Below are positions 14,404 through 20,068 of a stretch of DNA of 20,068 bases, in pieces (the first letter of the stretch is position 1; each line of letters opens with the position of its first letter). The position numbers and the translations under genes are program-made. Source of the DNA: an uncultured Clostridia bacterium (GTDB lineage Bacteria; Bacillota; Clostridia; Christensenellales; Borkfalkiaceae); the NCBI GenBank assembly GCA_959605945.1, contig CAUHGY010000029.1:1-20068 (forward strand). The letters run 5' to 3'. The notes below the pieces were generated by a model. It saw only the letters and a program-made list of their open reading frames with translations. It did no database searches and was not told the DNA's origin.

Positions 14404-15534
14404 ATGATTTATTTTGACAACGCCGCCACCGGCGGATTCAAACCGCGCGCCGTAACCGACGCCGCGGAAAACGTCATCAGATATCTTTCTGCAAACCCCG
14501 GCCGCAGCGGACACAGACTTTCCGTTACGGGCGCAGGCATAGTTTATAACTGCCGGAACGTCCTGTCGGAACTTTTCGACGGAACAGCGGAACGGGTAAT
14601 TTTTACAAAAAACTGCACCGAAGCACTCAACACCGCTTTGTTCGGCACGACTGTCAAAGGCGGGCATATCATAACTACCGAATACGAGCATAACTCGGTG
14701 CTGCGCCCTCTTTCCGCGATGCAGAAAAGGGGACTTATCACCTTCGATGTGGCAAAGTGTTCTCCCGAAAAGCCGCTTGCAAAGGCTATCGAAGAAAAAA
14801 TAAAACCCGAAACTTATCTTGTAGTCTGCAATGCGCTTTCAAACGTCACGGGAGAAATACTGCCGATCGACGAAATCGGAAAGCTCTGCAAAAAGCACGA
14901 CCTTTTATTCATAGTCGACGGCGCACAGGCCGGCGGGCATATTTCTCTTTCCGTAAAAAAACAGCACATAACCGCCCTTGCTCTTGCCGGGCACAAAGGA
15001 CTTTACGGCATAATGGGAAGCGGCGTACTCATTCTTAATGAAAACGCCGAAGTTGCCCCTCTCACTTTCGGCGGCACGGGAACAGAATCGTTTTCGCTTT
15101 CGCAGCCCGATTGCTACCCTGAAAAACTGGAAAGCGGCACTCTGAATCTTCCGGCAATCGCCGCACTTGCGGAAGGAGCGGCATATGCTAAAAACAATCT
15201 CAAAAATTTTGCCGATACGCTCGGAAAATACACCGAAAAAATAATCTCCGCACTCGGTAAGACAGACAGAGTAAAATGCTACTCCGCGCCTAACCCCGCG
15301 GGAATAGTCTCGTTCTCAATAGATAATCTCGAAAGTTCGCAAGCCGCCGACGCGCTCGGCTCGAAATTCGACGTTGCCGTACGCGGCGGCTTTCACTGCG
15401 CACCCCTGATACATAAAAAACTGCGGACGGATGACTGCGGACTGATACGCGCCAGCCTTTCTGTTCAGAACAGCGACAGGGAAATATTCTATTTCCTGCA
15501 CGCCGTGGAAGAATTGTGTTCTAAATCTTTTTAA
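14404..15534 (+). CDS. Cysteine desulfurase family protein (class V aminotransferase, EF2568-like)
   Basis: A PLP enzyme of 376 residues expected to remove sulfur, or selenium, from cysteine or selenocysteine. It shows YFDNAATG at the N-terminus, NPGRSGHRLS, FTKNCTEALN, TTEYEHNSVLRPL with His96, VDGAQ (Asp172, Gln175), the PLP lysine AGHKG (Lys198), and RGGFHCAP with the sulfur-accepting Cys332. The pattern fits the desulfurase subfamily typified by Enterococcus EF2568, which occurs near selenium-dependent hydroxylase genes and DUF3343 proteins. The ATG has GGGAG 5 nt upstream. Its last 14 bp overlap the convergent small gene. Whether it serves iron-sulfur, tRNA thiolation or selenium metabolism is unclear. 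Confidence 0.92.
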   Translation: MIYFDNAATGGFKPRAVTDAAENVIRYLSANPGRSGHRLSVTGAGIVYNCRNVLSELFDGTAERVIFTKNCTEALNTALFGTTVKGGHIITTEYEHNSVLRPLSAMQKRGLITFDVAKCSPEKPLAKAIEEKIKPETYLVVCNALSNVTGEILPIDEIGKLCKKHDLLFIVDGAQAGGHISLSVKKQHITALALAGHKGLYGIMGSGVLILNENAEVAPLTFGGTGTESFSLSQPDCYPEKLESGTLNLPAIAALAEGAAYAKNNLKNFADTLGKYTEKIISALGKTDRVKCYSAPNPAGIVSFSIDNLESSQAADALGSKFDVAVRGGFHCAPLIHKKLRTDDCGLIRASLSVQNSDREIFYFLHAVEELCSKSF

Positions 15535-15793
15535 GTTCCGCAACTACTTTATTGAGCATGGCGCGTTTTTTATCGTCGAGCAGCGGAGACAGCATCTTTG
15601 CAAAGTTATCTATCTCGGCATTGGTCAAAGTGCCGGCGCGTTTACCCTTCTGGGCCTCTTTATAAATGGCGGCAAGAAGTTCGTTCTGACTTTTGCCGTC
15701 ATACTTAGCGGCAATGGAACTTACAAGATTGAAAATATTTTTATCGGGAAATTCGTCCTTGGCGTTTTTAGCGTATTCGTTGAAGTCTTCCAT
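15521..15793 (-). CDS. Small helical protein, unknown function
   Basis: A 90-residue, soluble, all-helical and highly charged protein with no recognised domain. It contains FNLVSSIAAKYDGKSQNELLAAIYKEAQKGKR, then LTNAEIDNFAKMLSPLLDDKKRAMLNKVV, which looks like two helical hairpins. The ATG has a perfect AGGAGG 5 nt upstream, so it is certainly built to be translated. It shares a short promoter region with the divergent small gene at 15900 and overlaps the end of the cysteine desulfurase gene by 14 bp, tail to tail. Confidence 0.8.
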   Translation of the reverse strand: MEDFNEYAKNAKDEFPDKNIFNLVSSIAAKYDGKSQNELLAAIYKEAQKGKRAGTLTNAEIDNFAKMLSPLLDDKKRAMLNKVVAELKKI

Positions 15794-15810
15794 CGTTACC
15801 TCCTGATTTT

Positions 15811-15864
15811 TTCAATTTTATCGGAATTTCGACATATAATATCTTATGAAGGCAAACGGCGGAA
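15811..15864. promoter_or_regulatory. Overlapping divergent promoters
   Basis: Plus strand: TTCAAT (15811-15816), 18 bp, TATAAT (15835-15840). Minus strand: TTCCGC (15864-15859), 17 bp, TATTAT (15841-15836). The two -10 boxes overlap by five bases, so one AT-rich core could drive both small genes, in competition. Both -35 boxes are weak. Confidence 0.4.
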
Positions 15865-15899
15865 GTTGACTTTCAAATTATGGCGGCGGTCTGATTGAT

Positions 15900-16175
15900 A
15901 TGGAAATACTTAAATTTTTATTATCGTTTTTTATGGAAGAATACGGCGGAGAAAAATTCATGCCCGTCTTCAACGCGCTCAAAGAAAATTCGTTCGATAT
16001 CAAAAAAACGTTGCAGAACATCTCTCCCGAAACCGCGGCGCCCATTCTGAAAGAGATTTTCTCTGCGGGTAAAAAATCTTCTCCGCCAAAAAGCGGCACA
16101 GCGGGGTTAGAACCGATATCCTCCGTTGCCGATAAAGAGATTATACATACATTGAACAAATACTTTTCGGCATAA
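15900..16175 (+). CDS. Small protein, unknown function
   Basis: A 91-residue protein I cannot assign. It starts with an amphipathic, partly hydrophobic helix (MEILKFLLSFFMEEYGG), continues with two helices around FNALKENSFDIKKTLQNI and ETAAPILKEIF, a flexible linker rich in Ser, Pro and Lys, and a final helix KEIIHTLNKYFSA. The ribosome binding site is weak (GGCGG about 13 nt upstream). A very strong terminator 43 bp after its stop supports it as a real transcription unit. It is divergent from the small gene at 15521-15793, with a shared promoter core, which suggests a functional pair. Confidence 0.65.
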   Translation: MEILKFLLSFFMEEYGGEKFMPVFNALKENSFDIKKTLQNISPETAAPILKEIFSAGKKSSPPKSGTAGLEPISSVADKEIIHTLNKYFSA

Positions 16176-16217
16176 ACGCCGCGTAATCACAGGGAATTTT
16201 TCACTCTTTAAAACTAT

Positions 16218-16273
16218 TTACACCCTCCGCGCCCCGCTGACAAAGCGGGGCGCGGGGGGTGTAATTTATTTTT
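16218..16273. terminator. Very strong intrinsic terminator, probably bidirectional
   Basis: A 21-bp stem (16218-16238 with 16244-16264) broken only by one T-G pair, with a 5-nt GACAA loop, is followed on the plus strand by TTTATTTTT. On the minus strand the stem is followed by a weaker ATAGTTTT. It ends the small plus-strand gene and probably also transcripts from the convergent S41 protease gene. Confidence 0.92.
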
Positions 16274-16336
16274 AACAATCGTTTTTGAAAAAGCCGTCCG
16301 GCGGAAAATTTTTTAATTTACGCTTTTCCGCAGCAT

Positions 16337-17644
16337 TTACCCTGCCAGAACTTCCACCGCGCGTAAAATTGCCGCCTCGTCGCCGTCAACCGCATTTTCA
16401 CCCTGAGCGACGAACCCTTTTCCGTGAATGCACGTTTCGTTGTCGGGCTGATAGATATATGCGGTTGTAATTTTAAGAGCTTCTCCCGTAAGATAATTAG
16501 GATACGTTGTCTGCATGATGCCTTTACCGTAAGTTTTCGCAACGCCGTCCGAATTTTTTGTTATAATCAGTTTGCTTTCGTCAAAGGCCTTGCCGTAATA
16601 CTTCATAGCTCCTATAAGGCATTCGGAAGCGGAGGCCGTGTTGTCGTTTGCAAGTACGGCGATATCGGTTATATCCCTGTTAAACTTATCTCCGCTCGCA
16701 CGGAAAACGTCCTGCTTGCCGTTTTTATAATTTGCATAAGCTATTACGGGGAAAATTTCGTCTTCGCTGTACAGCAGATATGCCGCAATATCAGAAAGCA
16801 CCGTCATATAACCGCCGCCGTTATACCTTAAATCGAGAATAAGTTTGGTTCTGCCGCGCTGCTTCATATATTCCAGTGTCTCGCCTATCTGATTTGCCGC
16901 CCCGCCGTTGAAACTCGCAAGCGATATATATGCGGTGTCGCCGGCAAGCCGGTCATCGCCTCCGTCCGAAACGCTTTCCTTTAAAGGATCCGTTCCTTCC
17001 GAGCGGAAAACAAGGGTCTTTTCGCTGTCGCAATAACTCACGTAAGAAGCGACGAATACTTCTTTGGACACATTGAACTCTATATTTTCTTCCCCGCGTA
17101 CGGCGTAGAGAGTGAAGGGAACGTCTTCCTCTATTCCGTCCAAAAAATCTATGCACGAACTATCGGCGCCGAATTCCGTATATTTGCCGTCTATTTCACC
17201 GGCAATCAAAACGTCTCCGCGCTTTATACCCGCTTTATCGGCGGGAGAATTCCCCGTAACGGTATAGACAGTGCTTACGCCGTTTTCCGTTGCAAAACTG
17301 ACTCCCAGCCCGAAATTGTTGCCTTTGCTTGTGGAAACAACGTCCGAATATTCTTCGGCGCTGTAAAAATCCGAATACCTGTCAAGCAGCCCGTCTATAA
17401 TCGCATCTGCATAATCTTCTGCAGTGAACTCTTTCATTTCGCCGGTTTCTTCGTCGTAATAACAGCCGTAACGGTCAATAAATTTAATTAACCAGCTGAC
17501 CGAACGGGCATTTCTGCCGGTAATCAGATAAAAAGTGAGAAACCCGGCAAAAAACATCACGATTCCCGTGATTATCGCGGTCAGCGTTATCCACAGCCGC
17601 GTATGCGGACGTTTTTCATTCCGAACATTTAAGTTTGCATCCAT
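16337..17644 (-). CDS. Membrane-anchored S41 (CtpA-type) serine protease with PDZ domain
   Basis: A 435-residue protein with an N-terminal membrane anchor (about 17-42) and an extracytoplasmic part. A helical region holds LLDRYSDFYS, then a PDZ domain at about 110-190 (FGLGVSF... SPADKAGIKRGDVLIAGEIDG), then the S41 catalytic domain with ISLASFNGG, LDLRYNGGG (about 270-278), the nucleophile region NTASASE (Ser338/Ser340) and the catalytic Lys374 in TYGKG. Family members cut C-terminal tails of envelope proteins. It is about 11 nt after the PucR-type regulator with GAGGA before the ATG, so the two form an operon. The substrate is unknown. Confidence 0.92.
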   Translation of the reverse strand: MDANLNVRNEKRPHTRLWITLTAIITGIVMFFAGFLTFYLITGRNARSVSWLIKFIDRYGCYYDEETGEMKEFTAEDYADAIIDGLLDRYSDFYSAEEYSDVVSTSKGNNFGLGVSFATENGVSTVYTVTGNSPADKAGIKRGDVLIAGEIDGKYTEFGADSSCIDFLDGIEEDVPFTLYAVRGEENIEFNVSKEVFVASYVSYCDSEKTLVFRSEGTDPLKESVSDGGDDRLAGDTAYISLASFNGGAANQIGETLEYMKQRGRTKLILDLRYNGGGYMTVLSDIAAYLLYSEDEIFPVIAYANYKNGKQDVFRASGDKFNRDITDIAVLANDNTASASECLIGAMKYYGKAFDESKLIITKNSDGVAKTYGKGIMQTTYPNYLTGEALKITTAYIYQPDNETCIHGKGFVAQGENAVDGDEAAILRAVEVLAG

Positions 17645-17655
17645 ATATAGTTCCT

Positions 17656-18705
17656 CTATTTGACAAGTTTTGCCAGCACCGTTATCAGGCGGAAAGTAAC
17701 CGCATCGGAGAACTTTCTGACGTTAAGTCCCGTTGCCTTCTCTATTTTATCCAGCCTGTATGCAAGCGTGTTGCGGTGCAGAAAAAGTTTTCTCGACGTT
17801 TCGCTGACATTAAGACTGTTTTCCAAAAATTCCTCCGCCGTGTTTATCATTTCATCATCGTTGAATATTTCCTTGGCTCCCACGTCCATCAGAATTTCAA
17901 GATATTCGTTGAGTTTATATTTGGGGAGATCTTCAAGCATTTTCACAAGTATATACTCCTTGAAAGAATGAACCTCTCCCTTAGAGTTTATCGCTTTGCT
18001 CATCCTGACGGCAGTCATTGCCTGCTGATACGACGAAGACAAATCGTAAACGGTTTTAACCGTTCCACCTATAGATATTCTGACGGGTATACCCAGCTCT
18101 TCGTAAATTGACTGCGTAAGCATTTCCGCATACTCTGTCGGAGACTGAAAATCCGTTCCGTCTTCGATAAACTTTATATAAGCGCACTGTTTTTCGTCAA
18201 GCCCCACCACAAAATAGTAATCGTCGCTCTCAAAGCTGTTGACAACGCCCATAATATCGTCGATTCTGCCTTTGCTGACGCTTATAATCATCGCGAAACA
18301 CGCCGTCTGCGGCACCGAATAACGCAGCGAATATCTTCTGAGCTGAGAATAGTTCAGTTCACCGAACAAAATAGCTTTATAAAACTCCGCGACAGAAAGC
18401 TCCGCCTCTTTGAAAAAAAAGTTTTCGGCAAGTTCGCTTATAAGATATGCATAATTTACGCCGGCTTCTCCCGCGGCTTTTAACCTGCCGGTATATATCT
18501 TATTTTTATATTTTATCGGGAAATATGTATTAAGACCGTCCGTAAAAACTTCTCCGGCGCAATCCTTTGCTTTCTCGCCGTGAGCGTTTCCCGCAAGGAG
18601 GCTGCCTTTATCGGAAAATACAGCTATATCTATCCCCGTTTTACTCTTTATGCCGTCAATAAAAAACTGAAAATTTGCGCTTTCTTTTTTATCGGATGTC
18701 TTCAT
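17656..18705 (-). CDS. PucR/CdaR-type transcriptional regulator
   Basis: A 349-residue protein with the C-terminal PucR helix-turn-helix (about 290-342: EEFLENSLNVSETSRKLFLHRNTLAYRLDKIEKATG), preceded by a CdaR GGDEF-like region (about 120-250, with GIPVRISIGGTVKTVYDLSSSYQQAMTAVRMSK). Residues 10-95 form a sensor-like N-terminal domain similar in style to sugar-diacid recognition domains; its ligand is unknown. The ATG has AAGGAAAG upstream and a near-consensus promoter. It leads the operon with the S41 protease and probably regulates it and itself (inference). Confidence 0.9.
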   Translation of the reverse strand: MKTSDKKESANFQFFIDGIKSKTGIDIAVFSDKGSLLAGNAHGEKAKDCAGEVFTDGLNTYFPIKYKNKIYTGRLKAAGEAGVNYAYLISELAENFFFKEAELSVAEFYKAILFGELNYSQLRRYSLRYSVPQTACFAMIISVSKGRIDDIMGVVNSFESDDYYFVVGLDEKQCAYIKFIEDGTDFQSPTEYAEMLTQSIYEELGIPVRISIGGTVKTVYDLSSSYQQAMTAVRMSKAINSKGEVHSFKEYILVKMLEDLPKYKLNEYLEILMDVGAKEIFNDDEMINTAEEFLENSLNVSETSRKLFLHRNTLAYRLDKIEKATGLNVRKFSDAVTFRLITVLAKLVK

Positions 18706-18737
18706 TTATCTTTCCTTTTAAAAGTTTGATCTGAATT

Positions 18738-18766
18738 ATTATACCCTTTTTTCGTAATTTTTTCAA
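18738..18766 (-). promoter_or_regulatory. Strong sigma-A promoter for the regulator-protease operon
   Basis: On the minus strand TTGAAA (18766-18761), 17 bp, a perfect TATAAT (18743-18738). The predicted leader is about 25 nt and contains the AAGGAAAG ribosome binding site. It is the best promoter match in the window. Confidence 0.7.
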
Positions 18767-18785
18767 CAAAAGAACGTATATACCG

Positions 18786-19622
18786 CTAAATCATGGCCGC
18801 GTACCCTGCAAGCACGCCCGAAACGTATAACACTGCCATAATAGCAAGCGCGGTTTTCGTGCTGCCGCGTTCTTTGAAAAGAACGGCAAGTCCTATTCCC
18901 GCATTAGCGGAAAGCCCTCCCAAAAGCCCCGCGAACGACACCGCGCCCTTTAAAAACCCCTGCGAAAGAATGATAGACGACGCACAATTGGGAATAAGCC
19001 CGATAATCGGCGCAATCAACGGCTGAAAGGCGTAACTGCCCGAAACGAAATCGTAAACCGCGTTCTCGCCGATGAAATTCAAAATAAGTCCGATTGCGAG
19101 ATTGACCGCGAAAATATACAAAAATGTACGGACGGCGTGATTAAAAGGATGGTAAATAAGTTTGTCCGCAAGTCCTTCCTGCCTGTATCCGCACTCTATA
19201 CAGCTGTCTTTTTCGGGACAGACGTGTTTTTTATCGAGAACACGCGTAAACGTCATAAGCAAACCGATAAAACTCGCAATAAGCACTTTCCATATTACGA
19301 CGGATATGACTGTACCCGCTCCGGCTCCGCCGGAAATCAGCACTATAAGACCTTCGTCGCTGGTAGCAATAAACGCCGCCAGCAGAGTGCCTGCCCTGAT
19401 ATATCCTTTTCCGTACAGTTTCGCGCACATGACCGAAAAACCGCATTCGGGAATAATACCCGTAAATGCAGCGATAATCGGTGCTCCGTTGCCGGCAAGC
19501 GCCTTTTCAATTTTCTCTTTGTTTCTCGCGCCCTCCCATATCTCCATCAACATATAAATCAGGAATATGAAAGGAAAAACGATCAGTGCGTCTTTAAGCG
19601 CGTCCAAAAACACTTCGACCAT
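18786..19622 (-). CDS. Putative heavy-metal exporter-type permease (ArsP_2/DUF2899-like)
   Basis: An integral membrane protein of 278 residues with about eight hydrophobic segments. It consists of two similar halves, each with an IP-x-C motif: GIIPECGFS at 55-63 and GLIPNCASS at 208-216. Between the halves lies a soluble loop with Cys135, Cys141 and Cys144 plus nearby histidines (KHVCP, YHPFNHA), a likely metal-binding site. The pattern fits the putative manganese/arsenic efflux family PF11449; the substrate is not certain. No ribosome binding site lies close to the ATG (a GGGGAG is about 19 nt away). It is a single-gene unit. Confidence 0.78.
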   Translation of the reverse strand: MVEVFLDALKDALIVFPFIFLIYMLMEIWEGARNKEKIEKALAGNGAPIIAAFTGIIPECGFSVMCAKLYGKGYIRAGTLLAAFIATSDEGLIVLISGGAGAGTVISVVIWKVLIASFIGLLMTFTRVLDKKHVCPEKDSCIECGYRQEGLADKLIYHPFNHAVRTFLYIFAVNLAIGLILNFIGENAVYDFVSGSYAFQPLIAPIIGLIPNCASSIILSQGFLKGAVSFAGLLGGLSANAGIGLAVLFKERGSTKTALAIMAVLYVSGVLAGYAAMI

Positions 19623-19855
19623 GTTTTTTTGATAAAATTTCTCCCCGAAATAAAAATATTATCGCAAAAAGCTAAAATTAAGCGTTTGCTCCGAAAAACG
19701 GCATTAATTTTACCATGTTGCATAAAAATGTTCCCCTTAATATATCGCAGCGGACTTAAATTTTCAGAAAATTTTTCACGCTTATGTAAACTCCGTATTC
19801 CTCAGAAAGAATCGGCGGAATTATTTATAACCGGATTCGCTAAGAAAAAAATTTT
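19623..19855. other. AT-rich upstream region of the permease
   Basis: An AT-rich stretch without a credible gene; the long open frame crossing it is a shadow of the permease reading frame. I find no promoter pair good enough to call and no match to the manganese (yybP-ykoY) riboswitch pattern I know. The nearest Shine-Dalgarno-like GGGGAG (minus strand, about 19642-19647) is too far from the permease start to be typical. Confidence 0.4.
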
Positions 19856-19859
19856 GCCT

Positions 19860-20040
19860 AAGGCGGGCGCCTTGCATTTTGCCTTGCGGCAAAATAAGGG
19901 TTTTATTGTAATACTGTTTTTTACTTGTATTATAATATTAAAGTCCCGCTGCCGCGCACAATGCCAAAGCATTGTGTTTTACTCCGTAAAACGACTTTAA
20001 TATTGCAATACTGCGCTCGAAAACCCTTGCAAGCAAGTTT
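19860..20040. repeat. Cluster of nested inverted repeats, possible structured RNA or mobile palindromic element
   Basis: At least six inverted repeats lie within 180 bp. AAGGCG/CGCCTT is at 19860-19873, and TTTTGCC/GGCAAAA at 19877-19894. The outer pair AAGGGTTTT/AAAACCCTT is at 19896-19904 and 20020-20028. A 19-bp arm pair with 2 mismatches (12 perfect) is at 19927-19945 and 19993-20011. Inside it are CACAATGC/GCATTGTG (19957-19976) and GTTTTAC/GTAAAAC (19976-19992). CTTG-CAAG-CAAG lies near 20026-20037. A near-identical 12-mer (ATTGTAATACTG, ATTGCAATACTG) is directly repeated at 19905 and 20002. The set folds as a closed multi-branch structure. It carries no open frame of note. Confidence 0.55.
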
Positions 20041-20068
20041 TCTCTTATATCGTTGCGCGCCGTAAATT

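Noticed and set aside
19623..19745. Manganese riboswitch before the metal permease
   Set aside because: I could not find the yybP-ykoY consensus pattern on the minus strand.
19137..20000. Plus-strand open frame of 287 codons at the right edge
   Set aside because: It runs antisense through the permease, lacks any family motif, is rich in Lys, Arg and Cys in a way typical of shadow frames, and has no ribosome binding site.
1..20068. CRISPR array, transposase, integrase, tRNA or rRNA genes
   Set aside because: No regularly spaced direct repeats, no mobile-element protein motifs, and no cloverleaf or rRNA sequence recognised on either strand.

Overview
The window looks like chromosomal DNA of a Bacillota species, most likely an uncultured gut-type Clostridia. 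The evidence is strong AGGAGG-type ribosome binding sites, an FMN riboswitch ahead of an ECF-type riboflavin transporter (RibU), a NadD-YqeK fusion, Obg with a C-terminal OCT domain, a DUF3343 protein next to a cysteine desulfurase-family enzyme, and a PucR/CdaR-type regulator. I see no phage, insertion sequence, CRISPR array, rRNA or tRNA. Most genes are housekeeping and lie on the minus strand; only four real genes are on the plus strand.

Layout in minus-strand transcription order, right to left. (a) 18786-19622: a heavy-metal-exporter-like permease. To its right, a gene-free edge of about 445 bp is filled on its distal side with nested inverted repeats. (b) 16337-18705: a PucR-type regulator and a membrane-anchored S41 protease, driven by a good sigma-A promoter. 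(c) 15521-16175: two small divergent unknown genes sharing one promoter region; the plus-strand one ends in a very strong terminator. (d) 13980-15534: a DUF3343 protein divergent from a cysteine desulfurase, with a palindrome-rich region between them. (e) 8598-13921: nth, obgE, an SGNH hydrolase and yhbY, then a plus-strand membrane protein, then nadD-yqeK and rsfS. This is the familiar ribosome-assembly/NAD neighbourhood with two extra genes inserted. (f) 7239-8431: a DeoC-like protein that has lost its catalytic lysines, divergent from a small membrane protein, with two perfect inverted repeats between them. (g) 124-7189: FMN riboswitch, ribU, tsaE, tsaB, rimI, an alpha/beta hydrolase, a membrane-embedded MurF-like ligase, ddl and an NADP isocitrate dehydrogenase. 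Much of this run overlaps by only a few bases, so it is probably one or two operons.

The genes in (g) combine riboflavin uptake, tRNA t6A synthesis (TsaE/TsaB), ribosomal protein acetylation (RimI) and the D-Ala-D-Ala branch of peptidoglycan synthesis (MurF-like plus Ddl). The most interesting points are: the hydrolase, whose complete catalytic fold requires an AUA start overlapping the rimI stop; three operon-leading genes (tsaE, nadD, nth) whose -10 boxes sit only 6-10 nt before the start codon, which suggests leaderless transcripts; the degenerate DeoC-like protein; the MurF-like enzyme whose usual N-terminal domain is replaced by membrane helices; and the structured non-coding regions at 14280-14364 and 19860-20040. 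Nothing here proves a new system. These are candidates read by eye, with no database search.
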